Shown in pieces: positions 54,169 through 62,965 of a stretch of 64,000 nt of DNA. The DNA is from CAVTTH01 sp963737545 (GTDB lineage: Bacteria; Verrucomicrobiota; Verrucomicrobiia; Chthoniobacterales; UBA10450): positions 186,001 through 250,000 of the forward strand of contig CAVTTH010000003.1 in NCBI GenBank assembly GCA_963737545.1, given 5' to 3'. Position 1 is the stretch's first letter. Each line of letters begins with the position of its first letter. The translations under genes were made by a program, and so were the position numbers. Below the pieces are notes generated by a model. It saw only the letters and a program-made list of their open reading frames with translations, did no database searches and was not told where the DNA came from.

Positions 54169-55092
54169 ATGAGCAAGCAGAGCGCATCCCGATCCTCTGA
54201 TCAGGAAGTCATGCGACATCTTTCGCGCTCGCAGATTTTCAAAGATTACGAACGGGCTTTCAGCGAAGCGATGGGTTTGCCGCTTAATATCCGAGGGCAC
54301 GATTCGTGGTCGCCCGCGCACCATGGAAAAGAGGATCGCGACTCATTCGCCTCAATTCTGGCTCGTTTCAACAAGGCTCGCGCCGCGTGCTTAAAAGCCC
54401 AAACCGACGCATCTCGCGAACCGGACTCGACCACGCGCACCGTGACCTGGTTTGCCGGACTCTCCGAAAGTGCGGTGCCGGTGTACGTCGGCGACCACAT
54501 TCTTGGTTTTCTCGAAACGGGCGAAGTGATGCTGAAGAACCCGACTAAGAAACACTTCGCGAGCATTACCCGGCAGCTCCGCGCTTGGGGCTACAAGGCG
54601 GATTGGAAGCAACTTGAGCGGGCCTATTTTCGGTCGTGCGTTTTATCCCCGGACCGGTATCGGGCGATGTTGCGGCTCCTGAGTATTTTTGCGCAGCACC
54701 TTTCGATCTTGTCGAATCAACTGGTCGTACGGCGCGAAAAGGACGAGTCCGCGAAGATGGCGCGAGCGCGGCAATTCATCGAAAAGCATCAGGCGGAGCC
54801 GCTGTCGCTCGGGCGGATAGCCCAGTCGGCTAACATCAGCAGATCTTACTTTTGCAAGATGTTCAAGAAAGCGACCGGGATAAGTTTCGTCGATTACCTC
54901 TCGAGAGTCCGAGTGGAGAAATCGAAGACGCTTTTGCTCAATCCCAACTCGCGAATCAGCGAAGCTGCCTTCGCCTGCGGATTTCAATCCATGACGAATT
55001 TCAATCGCACGTTTAACCGAATCGTCGGTCGCTCCCCCACGCAATTTCGCGAATCGCTTCCGAAGCTGCGACGGGCCAACGGCCGAAGTTAA
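54169..55092 (+). CDS. AraC-family regulator with PocR-like sensory domain
   Basis: 307 residues. The C-terminal third is a double HTH of the AraC/XylS type: LGRIAQSANISRSYFCKMFKKATGISFVDYL and ISEAAFACGFQSMTNFNRTFNRIVGRSPTQFR. The N-terminal part (MGLPLNI, HDSWSP, FNKARAACLKAQTDAS, TWFAGLSESAVPVYVGDHILGFLETGEVM) follows the PocR ligand-binding fold, in which a small metabolite is sensed. It is transcribed toward a 280-bp gap and is likely to control nearby stress genes, which is unproven. Confidence 0.85.
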   Translation: MSKQSASRSSDQEVMRHLSRSQIFKDYERAFSEAMGLPLNIRGHDSWSPAHHGKEDRDSFASILARFNKARAACLKAQTDASREPDSTTRTVTWFAGLSESAVPVYVGDHILGFLETGEVMLKNPTKKHFASITRQLRAWGYKADWKQLERAYFRSCVLSPDRYRAMLRLLSIFAQHLSILSNQLVVRREKDESAKMARARQFIEKHQAEPLSLGRIAQSANISRSYFCKMFKKATGISFVDYLSRVRVEKSKTLLLNPNSRISEAAFACGFQSMTNFNRTFNRIVGRSPTQFRESLPKLRRANGRS

Positions 55093-55372
55093 ACCCTCGG
55101 TGAACGACGCCCCCTGGCTTCTAAGGGATTCGTTAATTACTAGCGGAATAGCAGGCGAGATTACAGAAAGGTGTCGGCTGTAAAACGACCCTGCGAAACT
55201 GCAAGTTCATGCGCCGCATTATCATCTGCGTCGAGTGCGTCCGCCGCGGGTCGAGCCTTCAAACGATGTGCGTTGCCAAAATAAATAAGGGGCGCGCGCG
55301 CTGGAGAACCGACGCTCGGTATGAGTGACGAATGGCAACGCTCGGTGACAACACTCTTAGCTTTTGAGGAAT
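55093..55372. other. 280-bp intergenic region with imperfect direct repeats
   Basis: No gene seen. GATTCGTTAATTACTAG near 55127 and AATTCATTGATTACTAG near 55370 are imperfect direct repeats at the two ends of the gap, the second covering the end of the CBS gene. The pattern could mark a past insertion. Confidence 0.45.
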
Positions 55373-55876
55373 TCATTGATTACTAGTTCGAGGAGCGCGA
55401 ACACCCAATTGCGGCGTCCTCAGGGCGGGACTTCCTGGAGTCCCTGGCTTTTTTCTGTCAGCTTTCTCCCGCGAAATCGCTTCAATATTTATTGCTCCGA
55501 CCAGCAATTTTTCCCCGGTTACTACAAAAACTTCGCCGAGCTTTGCGTTGAGCATGATTCGCTCTGCCTCCGCAATCGTCTGGTCTTCCAAGCAACAGGC
55601 GCTGTCTTTGTCGATGTATGCTTCTACCGGTTCTGTCTTGGGATCGTGTCCCAAACCGCCCACGGTCCGGTTCATTTTGTTCTTCGACACGGTACCCAAT
55701 AATTCGCCGCGTTCATCGGTTACAGGTGACGAATCGATTTCCCGTGCCTGCATTTCGTCTAGAGCCGCCTTTACAGAAACCTTATCAGAAATGCTCTTCG
55801 CAGGCTTGATGATGTCCTTGACTGTGCGGGCTCGGAAATTCGCTTCCAGGGAATTGTTAGATCTTATCTGTTGCAT
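55373..55876 (-). CDS. CBS-domain-pair protein
   Basis: 167 residues with two CBS motifs: TVKDIIKPAKSISDKVSVKAALDEMQAREIDSSPVTDERGELLGTVSKN and the second from VEAYIDKDSACCLEDQTIAEAERIMLNAKLGEVFVV. Pairs of CBS domains bind adenine nucleotides and act as energy sensors. The C-terminal 25 residues (Lys/Pro-rich) look disordered. It lies 123 bp downstream of hsp20 on the same strand. Confidence 0.85.
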   Translation of the reverse strand: MQQIRSNNSLEANFRARTVKDIIKPAKSISDKVSVKAALDEMQAREIDSSPVTDERGELLGTVSKNKMNRTVGGLGHDPKTEPVEAYIDKDSACCLEDQTIAEAERIMLNAKLGEVFVVTGEKLLVGAINIEAISREKADRKKPGTPGSPALRTPQLGVRAPRTSNQ

Positions 55877-55999
55877 GGGACTTAGCGGTCAATGCCGGTT
55901 TTTTTAAGCAGGAGGCCAAGAGGGCGACTAGTTAGCCGCCTTACACTGGTTAGGCGAACGCACAGAAGTTTCTGCACGCTCGCCGTCAGTGTTAATGCA

Positions 56000-56458
56000 T
56001 TATTGCACTTTAACTTCGAGAGCTTTTGATCTTGCTCTCGTCGTTGTCGGGAGGTGCACTTTCAGCACTCCATCGCGAAACTCCGCTGTCACTTTCGTGC
56101 TATCGGCATCGTCAGGCAGCGTGAAGCTGCGTCGGAAGCTACCGAAGGAGCGCTCGATGCGATGGAATTTTCTCTTCTGATCTTCCTTTACGCTCTTGCG
56201 TTCTCCGGAAACGCAGAGGACGCCGTCTTCGACTGCTACCCTCACGTCATCCTTCTTCATTTCGGGCAAGTCTGCTTTGAGCAGGTACTCGTGTTCATCC
56301 TGGCTGATATCAACCTGTGGTGACCAATCTGCGACTGTCAGGCTGGGGGTCTCCCCACTGCCGATTCTGTTCGGAAATCCGCCCAGGAAACGATTGAGGC
56401 GATTTTGCGTCGCTTCTTCCATCTCTCTCAGCTGATTCCATGTTATTAGTGTATTCAT
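56000..56458 (-). CDS. small heat shock protein, Hsp20/IbpA family
   Basis: 152 residues. The alpha-crystallin domain runs from WSPQVDISQDEHEYLLKADLPEMKKDDVRVAVEDGVLCVSGER to the diagnostic A-x-F-x(n)-GVLKVHLP near the end, with C-terminal VQ. The N-terminal arm contains the phage-like helix MNTLITWNQLREMEEATQNRLNRF. It is an ATP-independent holdase for unfolding proteins. With CBS and UspA genes elsewhere it suggests a stress-adaptation role for this stretch. A single upstream region (56459-56658) holds its promoter; no CIRCE-type repeat was seen. Confidence 0.93.
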   Translation of the reverse strand: MNTLITWNQLREMEEATQNRLNRFLGGFPNRIGSGETPSLTVADWSPQVDISQDEHEYLLKADLPEMKKDDVRVAVEDGVLCVSGERKSVKEDQKRKFHRIERSFGSFRRSFTLPDDADSTKVTAEFRDGVLKVHLPTTTRARSKALEVKVQ

Positions 56459-56658
56459 ATTAGCTCAAATCAAAGCCAGCTCGGTGCATCACGCTCACCG
56501 CTTATTGTCAGAGTCGACCCTAATCTTGTGTACGTTGAGGAACAGGCCAGGTTGGAAAACTCCATCCCCCTCAAATCGCTGCAGGCTGGCAGCCCACGCT
56601 GCGCAGACTTTTTCAGATTCCTGATTTCCTAGTCGGTCTCAGCCTGGCGACACCTATG

Positions 56659-56955
56659 CTACAGCGCCTTCAATAATTTGCGGATGGCGTCGTGACTGCC
56701 AACGGTAACAAAAATTATTCGGCCGCGCTCGGCACGAAAAACGAGCCGAGTATCGATACCAGCCCGGCATTCGAAATAGTTTTGGCGCAGATGGCGAATG
56801 CCGAGACCAGAATGAAGGTGCGGTTTGCCGAATGCGTCGCGCACGGCGTCGACGACCCGCGCGATATCGCGTCGGCGGGATTTCGGAAGTTTTCGAACAA
56901 CGCGCCGAAAAGATTCTAGAAGTTCAATCTGCAAGGTCGGCCTCGAGATCGCCAC
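56659..56955 (-). CDS. type II toxin, RelE/YafQ-like
   Basis: 98 residues: VRKLPKSRRRDIARVVDAVRDAFGKPHLHSGLGIRHLRQNYFECRAGIDTRLVFRAERGRIIFVTVGSHD, the RelE/HigB-type fold with a His near the C-terminus (VGSHD) typical of the YafQ/RelE mRNA interferases. It overlaps the antitoxin gene by 32 bp, so synthesis is coupled. Confidence 0.85.
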   Translation of the reverse strand: MAISRPTLQIELLESFRRVVRKLPKSRRRDIARVVDAVRDAFGKPHLHSGLGIRHLRQNYFECRAGIDTRLVFRAERGRIIFVTVGSHDAIRKLLKAL

Positions 56956-57202
56956 TGTACTTTTTGATCTTTCCAGCCCTGCGTTCGCGTTTGATCCGCT
57001 GATTTGTGCGCTTCACAAAGCGATCGAGTTCCTTCTCCGTTACGCCGTATTCGCGCAGTGCGTAATCATCCGAATGGACTGTGACTGGCCGGAGGGCAAT
57101 GATGGTGTCGCCATGCAGTATTCCAATGTCCTCGCCCTTGGCCGCCCGCTTTAAGAGCGACGAAAGATTGACTCGAGCTTGCGTAGGAGAAAGCGTGGTC
57201 AT
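56924..57202 (-). CDS. type II antitoxin, Phd/YefM-like
   Basis: 92 residues beginning TTLSPTQARVNLSSLLKRAAKGEDIGILHGDTIIALRPV, the Phd/YefM N-terminal DNA-binding pattern, followed by a charged helical tail rich in Arg/Lys. It precedes and overlaps the RelE-like toxin gene. Divergent upstream of it lies the 57.4-kb gene, so the antitoxin may also affect that promoter. Confidence 0.82.
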   Translation of the reverse strand: MTTLSPTQARVNLSSLLKRAAKGEDIGILHGDTIIALRPVTVHSDDYALREYGVTEKELDRFVKRTNQRIKRERRAGKIKKYSGDLEADLAD

Positions 57203-57461
57203 GCGTCGATATTACGACGATATGGCGAGCAGCTCAAGTGCCAGCGAAGCAGAGCAAATCGAGCCGACCATGATGATTGAGCTCGCGATGGCGAGTCGTC
57301 ATCGTTCGCACGCGAGGCACGCGCCGCGGCGGACAGGCAGTGCGCTCTCCCGACTCCTGCTTTCCTGGATTCCAGATTCAATTGCCTTCCCCGATTTTTT
57401 CCCAACACGTGAACTCGTGCGAAGGCGTGACATCGCTTTCTCCGGTGATACCGTGCGCGAG

Positions 57462-58469
57462 ATGGAAGCGGCCGATTGGGCATCGTTAGGCGACGAGGAA
57501 CTTCTCGAACGCCGCATTTCCAAACTCGGCTTGCGGCTCGAGGGCACCTCAATCGAACCCCTGATCAACCAGCTCTACGACGAGCTTTCGGCACACGGGC
57601 TGGTGTTTCATCCGCCGTGCCACATCGGAGATGAATGGTTCGTTCCGATCGGCATACCGGCGATCTTTATTCCGTTCTTTCTCGTCCACGATCGGCTGCG
57701 CGCGCTGGAGCGGACGATGATGCTCGAGGTCGAGGGCGGGACGCGCGAGTGGTTCATGAAACTGATGCGGCACGAGGCGGCGCACGCTTACAGCTACGCT
57801 TACCAGCTGCAACGAAAGAAAAAATGGCAACGGACTTTCGGGCGCACCTCGCGCGAGGGGACGCCGGACACGTACCGCCCGCGCCCGTTCAGCCGCAACT
57901 ACGTCGTGCATCTCGATGATTGGTATGCACAGAGCCAATCGGATGAAGATTTCGCGGAGACTTTCGCGGTCTGGCTTACGCCGGGGCTCGACTGGCGAGC
58001 GCGTTACGCCGGCTGGAGAGCCCTGCGAAAACTTGAATACCTGGACGAGCTGATGCGCTCGCTCGCGGGAAAGCCGGCGGTGCACGCACCGATATATCGC
58101 CTAGCCGACTACGATTGTCTGAACCTGAAGCTCAAGACTTATTACGCGCGCAAACGAAAACTCTACGAAGATACCTATCCGGATTTCTACGATGCCGATC
58201 TGCGGCAGCTCTTCGCCGCGCCTGCCGGATTGAAAGCGAGTAGGTATTTGCGCCTGCGACGGCGGCGATTGATGAACTCGGTCTGCCAGTGGACGAATGA
58301 GAAAAAGTTCCGGGTGAACAAACTGCTCAGCCGGCTGATCGAACGTTGCGACCAGCTCGGGCTCCATGTACTCGACGACGATCCGCGGCAGGATTTTCGC
58401 GTGACGGCTTTCATCACGACGCTGGTGATGAATTATCTCTTCACCGGCAAATTCAAGCGCACCAAATGA
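57462..58469 (+). CDS. HExxH putative metallopeptidase-like protein, partner of the ATP-grasp ligase
   Basis: About 335 residues from ATG 57462 (MEAADWASLG); the frame is open to 57081 but that part overlaps the antitoxin. A GTG at 57453 is also possible. The core HEAAHAYSYAYQLQ gives HExxH zinc ligands and Asp/Glu further on (DEDFAETFAVWLTP), typical of zincin-like fold proteins. I do not recognise the named family. The gene ends one base before the ligase's GTG, so they form one operon. An N-terminal fragment is duplicated at 53891-53990. Confidence 0.78.
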   Translation: MEAADWASLGDEELLERRISKLGLRLEGTSIEPLINQLYDELSAHGLVFHPPCHIGDEWFVPIGIPAIFIPFFLVHDRLRALERTMMLEVEGGTREWFMKLMRHEAAHAYSYAYQLQRKKKWQRTFGRTSREGTPDTYRPRPFSRNYVVHLDDWYAQSQSDEDFAETFAVWLTPGLDWRARYAGWRALRKLEYLDELMRSLAGKPAVHAPIYRLADYDCLNLKLKTYYARKRKLYEDTYPDFYDADLRQLFAAPAGLKASRYLRLRRRRLMNSVCQWTNEKKFRVNKLLSRLIERCDQLGLHVLDDDPRQDFRVTAFITTLVMNYLFTGKFKRTK

Positions 58470-58470
58470 C

Positions 58471-59490
58471 GTGAAAAGGAAACTGAAAGTCCTCGCCCTT
58501 TTCGATGCCAGAGATCCGACCACGATCGATCAGGACTTGAGCGCGGAGATGAAGACAGAGGATTGGAAGACTGAGAGGAACGTCCTGGCCGCGCTCGGCA
58601 CGCTCGGCCACACGACGGAGCATCTCGCCATCTTTGACGACCTCGATCTGCTGCGGCAAAAACTGCAAAGCTTCGCGCCCGACGTCCTTTTCAATCTCGC
58701 CGACGAGTTCAAGAGGAACCCCGGCTTCGATCAGAACATTGTTTCATTGCTCGAAATGCAGGGTGTGCCGTTTACCGGCTGCGGCGCGACCGGGCTGACA
58801 CTTTGCAAGCACAAGGGGATCTCGAAAAAGATCCTCGGCTATCATCGCATCCATGTGCCGAACTTTGTCGTCATCGGACGCGGCCAGCGCATCGCCCGGC
58901 CGCGGCAGCTCAAGTTCCCCATCCTGATTAAGCCGGTGAAAGACGAGGCGTCGTACGGAATTTCGCAGGCGTCCTTCGTCGAGACCGACGAGCAGTTCCG
59001 CGAGCGGGTGAGCTTTATTCACGAAAAACATGGGAGCGACGCGATCGCCGAGGAATACATCGTAGGCCGCGAACTCTACGTCAGCCTGATGGGCAATCTC
59101 CGGCTGACCGTCTTTCCGATCCGCGAACTGGTCTTCCGGGAAGTGCCGCCTAACGAGCCGAAGATTGCGACCTATCGCGCGAAATGGGACGAGGAATATC
59201 GCAAACGCTGGGGCCTGCAGAATCAATTCGCCGAGGGGCTTGAGCCGGCGCTGGTCGCGCGCATCGAGGAGACATGCAAACGCATCTACCGCCTGCTCAC
59301 GATCGACGGCTACGCACGCATCGATCTGCGGCTGACGGCGGCGAACGAGGTTTATTTTATTGAAGCGAACCCAAATCCGATTTTGGCGGCGGACGAGGAC
59401 TTCGCGCAGTCGGCGGGCAAAGCGGGCTTGGAGTATCCGCAATTGATCGACCGGATCATCCGGCACGGGATGAAGACGCTGCGCGGCTGA
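58471..59490 (+). CDS. D-Ala-D-Ala ligase-like ATP-grasp protein
   Basis: 339 residues from GTG 58471. The ATP-grasp fold is visible: KHKGISKKILGYHRIHVPNFVVI (N-terminal lid), PILIKPVKDEASYGIS, the E-x(n)-E metal site in IAEEYIVGRELYVSLM and IDLRLTAANEVYFIEANPNP (DxR...EANPNP). It resembles D-alanine-D-alanine ligase but lacks a typical Ddl C-terminus, so it may join other substrates. It is 1 bp from the HExxH gene. Its 3' end overlaps the convergent small membrane protein by 35 bp. Confidence 0.87.
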   Translation: MKRKLKVLALFDARDPTTIDQDLSAEMKTEDWKTERNVLAALGTLGHTTEHLAIFDDLDLLRQKLQSFAPDVLFNLADEFKRNPGFDQNIVSLLEMQGVPFTGCGATGLTLCKHKGISKKILGYHRIHVPNFVVIGRGQRIARPRQLKFPILIKPVKDEASYGISQASFVETDEQFRERVSFIHEKHGSDAIAEEYIVGRELYVSLMGNLRLTVFPIRELVFREVPPNEPKIATYRAKWDEEYRKRWGLQNQFAEGLEPALVARIEETCKRIYRLLTIDGYARIDLRLTAANEVYFIEANPNPILAADEDFAQSAGKAGLEYPQLIDRIIRHGMKTLRG

Positions 59491-59902
59491 TCGGCGAGCA
59501 CCTTCTCCTAACCAGATACCAGATCATTAGTCCGCCGATGGGCACGCCGATGAGCGTACGGAGATCGTGGCGAAACAATGCATTGAGCGAGTCGCCAACG
59601 AGATTCAAGGTCAACACGCCGATGGCGAGCCGACGTCCCCACTCCGCGTTTCGCGCAAGTCCAACCGCGGCCAAACCGCAAGCGGTCCCGACCACCGCCA
59701 TCACGAGAACCGACGCGCCGCCGAGTTTCTGAAACTCCAAACGCGCATCCGGTCTCAACCGCCAGATTGGTTCCAGAAATCCTCCGGGAAAAGCGAGTGC
59801 AAGCATCGTCACGAGACAGATCAATGCGCCCGCGCCGAAGAAAATTACGAGCAATGTCGTTCCAACACTGCGACGACTTCGGTTTGTCGAGGTCAGAGCC
59901 AC
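59456..59902 (-). CDS. small multi-span membrane protein
   Basis: 148 residues with four hydrophobic helices (about 15-40, 62-83, 90-107, 118-132) and a short basic tail. No motif is known to me. Its ATG at 59902 lies within the end of the glycosyltransferase gene (stop at 59893), so the two are probably coupled, and its 3' end overlaps the ligase gene on the other strand. Confidence 0.72.
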   Translation of the reverse strand: MALTSTNRSRRSVGTTLLVIFFGAGALICLVTMLALAFPGGFLEPIWRLRPDARLEFQKLGGASVLVMAVVGTACGLAAVGLARNAEWGRRLAIGVLTLNLVGDSLNALFRHDLRTLIGVPIGGLMIWYLVRRRCSPISRAASSSRAG

Positions 59903-61461
59903 TTCTTCAGTTTCGGCCAGAGATCGCGCAGAGCGCCTTTGAGATTACGGCAGAGGTAAATGTGATTTCGTCGCTCCCACGGCATCGCCCACGGACTGCT
60001 CACGATTTGGCCCAGGTCTTCAACTGATTCGAATTGCTGCCGTTCATCATCGTCGCGGTCGTCGAGGACGAGGACTACTTCGCCGCTGTAATCGCGCGGA
60101 CCCCAGAGAAAATAATTTTGATGACCGGAGATGGCCGGCGGTATTCCCAGTCCGAGCTTTGGTCCGAAAAAGTCGATGGCGCCGGCTTCGCCGTAATTCT
60201 GGCAGAAAATCGCGGCCCGCTTCCGATCCTCAGGCGCAAGATGCGTGTAAACGTGGGCGACCGTCCGGGCCAATTCTTCCCAGCCGAATTGATCGGCAAA
60301 GAGCTGGGGCAAGGCCGCCGTGTGCGAAGTCTCGGTCCGAGGCGGCTCGAAATGGATCGCCTTCATGTACGAAACCAGTTTTTCCGGTGGCAGAATCGGT
60401 ATCACCGTCGGCGCAAGGAGCGCACCCAGCGCGATCATCACGACGAGCAGCACAGGCCTGAGCCATCGCAGCCGAATGCTGAAAAACGTTCGGCGGCAAC
60501 CGCGCCGGCGGCGAAGAGCATCGGATACGCGGGCGCAAGATAGTAATGTTTCCCATGCATGAAGATGAACTCAGCCAGCGTGATCAGATAGGCGATGGCG
60601 ATGATGCGATAGCGGCGACCGTCACGCGAGGCGAGCAGCCAGATCGAGTCCGCCTAACCACAACGGAAGCGTGGCCGGATTCATGATGAGAATTTGCTGC
60701 ACGAGAAACTGCGCCGGGGTGAGGACGACGTTCTTGTGGCTTTGGGCGATGTTGTGCAACAGCTCCCATGTGGGCCAGTCATGCCGCATCTGCCAGATGA
60801 TGTTTGGCAAGGCGAGGGCCAGCGCGATCACTCCGCCGAGCCAGATCCATTTCTGAGCGAAGTAACGGCGCTCGGGCGTAAGCAGCAGAGCGACGCAGAC
60901 GCCGGCGGCGAAGAACGCCATGGAATGTTTGTTCTCCAGCCCAAGACCGACAATGACGCCGAACCACAACCAAAGCCGGGGCGAGCCGCCGTTGATGATG
61001 CAAACGAGCACGTAAATGGCGCCCATCCAAAAAAGCGGCTCGAATGCGTTCATGGAAAAGAAATTGCCGACGGCGAGAAAAACGAGCGCACACAGCGAAG
61101 CGGTGCAGCCAAGCGCAACGGCCCAGGCGCGGCCGCCCAGCTCGCGCGCAATCATTCCGGTGAGCGCGACTGTGATTGCACCCGCAACCGCCGGAAGAAA
61201 ACGAATCGCAAAAAGCGAATCGCCTAACGAAATGCGGCTCAGTCGAAGGAGGAGCGCTGAAAGTGGCGGCAGATCGACATAACCGAACGCGAGATGTTGA
61301 CCGCAGGCGAGGTAGTAGAGCTCGTCCCGAAAGTAGCCGTAACGGCCGTTGGTAAGGAAATGGATGAGCAGCGCCACCCCGGCAAAGAAGACAATCAATC
61401 CGTGTTCAATGGTCAACCGGCCTGGCGGTGACGTCATTTCAGCGGCGGCGGACGATTTCAT
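59893..61461 (-). CDS. GT39/PMT_2-like (ArnT-type) membrane glycosyltransferase, two frameshifts
   Basis: About 520 residues from ATG 61461. The N-terminal half has many membrane helices and the GT-C catalytic loop YGYFRDELYYLACGQHLAFGYVDLPPLSALLL, with Asp/Glu in the first extracytoplasmic loop. The frame breaks twice: an extra base near 60647 (LWLGGL / SIWLLASRDGRRY) and a missing T in a T-run near 60485 (AERF / FSIRLRWLRP). The middle part LITLAEFIFMHGKHYYLAPAYPMLFAAG and the C-terminal periplasmic domain are otherwise intact. It would transfer a sugar from a lipid carrier to protein or lipid in the periplasm. Confidence 0.82.
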
Positions 61462-61606
61462 CTGAGGAGATTACGCGAGAACCCCAGGTGCAGTTCAATC
61501 AAAAGCGAAGAACGAGGGGAACCGAAAGTGAGTGAAACCGGAGTCCAAACGGGCTTGACGTGCCTCTCCTAACGAGCCCACACTCGCCGCCTACCGGAGG
61601 ACGATT

Positions 61607-62884
61607 ATGCTGCATCTCGATACTGGAAATACCGCTTTCATGCTTCTATGCGCCAGCCTGGTCATGTTGATGACCCCGGGCCTGGCGTTTTTTTACGGCG
61701 GGCTCGTTGGACGAAAGAACGTGCTCGCCATCATGATGCAGAGTTTCGTCTCGATGGGCTGGACCACGGTCTTGTGGTGGGCCTTTGGATTCTCGCTCTG
61801 CTTTTCCGGCGATCAGAAGAGCGGCACGGACCTTTTTGGAATTATCGGGAACTTGAACTGGGCGGGTCTGCGCGGCATCACGCTCACAACGCCATCCCCT
61901 AACGACACGATCCCGATGATCGTTTTCTGCGGCTACCAGATGATGTTTGCCGTTATCACACCAGCGCTGATCACCGGCGCCTTCACCAACCGCATCACCT
62001 TTAAAGCCTACATGGTGTTTCTCACGGCGTGGCTGATTCTGGTCTACTTCCCCTTCGTCCACATGGTGTGGGGCGGCGGCATGCTGGCGGAATGGGGGGT
62101 GAAAGATTTCGCCGGTGGAATCGTCGTGCACAACATCGCAGGAATCGCCGCCCTCGCCTCCATTCTTTATGTCGGCAAGCGCAAGATCGTCGATCGCGGT
62201 CCGCACAGTATTCCGCTCGTTGCCCTCGGCACGGGCTTGCTTTGGTTTGGTTGGTATGGCTTCAACGCCGGATCCGAGTTCCGTGTCGATGGAACCACGG
62301 CGGTAGCATTTCTAAACACGGACATTTCGGCCTCTTTCGCAGCCATAGCGTGGTTGCTGGTGGATTGGCGGGTCGCGAAAAAGCCGAAGTTCCTTGGCTT
62401 GCTCACCGGCGCGGTAGCGGGTCTGGCAACGATCACTCCAGCCGCGGGCTACGTGTCACCGGCGACTGCGGCCATCATCGGTCTCGTTGCGGGCGTGGTC
62501 TGTTATTACGCCTGCGCGTTGAAAAACAAACTCGGATGGGACGACGCCCTCGACGTGTGGGGCGTCCATGGTGTCGGCGGTTTTCTTGGGATCGTGCTGC
62601 TCGGCGTGTTCGCTTCAACGGCGTGGAATCCGGCAGCCAACGGAGGAGTGAATGGATTGCTCGCGGGCGACTCAGCTTTCTTTTTCAAGCAGCTCGGCGC
62701 CGGCCTGTTCTCGTCGATTTGGGCGTTCGTTTTCACCCTGGGAATGCTATGGCTCATCGATCGCATCACTCCCGTGCGTGTCGAAGATGCGCACGAAGAA
62801 CTCGGCCTCGACGAAGCGATCCACGGCGAGACTGCGTATGTGGAAGTGGATATAGCAGTGACTCGGTCTGGCCAGTCGTTATGA
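61607..62884 (+). CDS. amt: ammonium transporter Amt
   Basis: 425 residues, 11 helices. The GTPGLAFFYGGLV-like opening (LMTPGLAFFYGGLVGRKNV), the pore histidine in DFAGGIVVHNIAG and the second in WGVHGVGGFLGIVLLGVF, with gate aromatic residues in GYQMMFAVITPALI, define an Amt channel for ammonium. GGAGG at 61596-61600 is a good ribosome site six bases before the ATG. It lies divergent from the glycosyltransferase and 81 bp before an NtrC-type regulator. No GlnK gene is adjacent, unusual for amt. Confidence 0.95.
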   Translation: MLHLDTGNTAFMLLCASLVMLMTPGLAFFYGGLVGRKNVLAIMMQSFVSMGWTTVLWWAFGFSLCFSGDQKSGTDLFGIIGNLNWAGLRGITLTTPSPNDTIPMIVFCGYQMMFAVITPALITGAFTNRITFKAYMVFLTAWLILVYFPFVHMVWGGGMLAEWGVKDFAGGIVVHNIAGIAALASILYVGKRKIVDRGPHSIPLVALGTGLLWFGWYGFNAGSEFRVDGTTAVAFLNTDISASFAAIAWLLVDWRVAKKPKFLGLLTGAVAGLATITPAAGYVSPATAAIIGLVAGVVCYYACALKNKLGWDDALDVWGVHGVGGFLGIVLLGVFASTAWNPAANGGVNGLLAGDSAFFFKQLGAGLFSSIWAFVFTLGMLWLIDRITPVRVEDAHEELGLDEAIHGETAYVEVDIAVTRSGQSL

Positions 62885-62965
62885 TCGCGCCTTAGCGGGA
62901 CGAACATTCCCCGGTGTCTTTCTGCACAAGTCGCGTCGGAAACTAGTTCGAGTAATCTGAAATCG

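Noticed and set aside
61462..61606. Sigma-54 promoter in front of amt
   Set aside because: No TGGCAC-N5-TTGC pattern in the gap, despite the NtrC-type regulator downstream.
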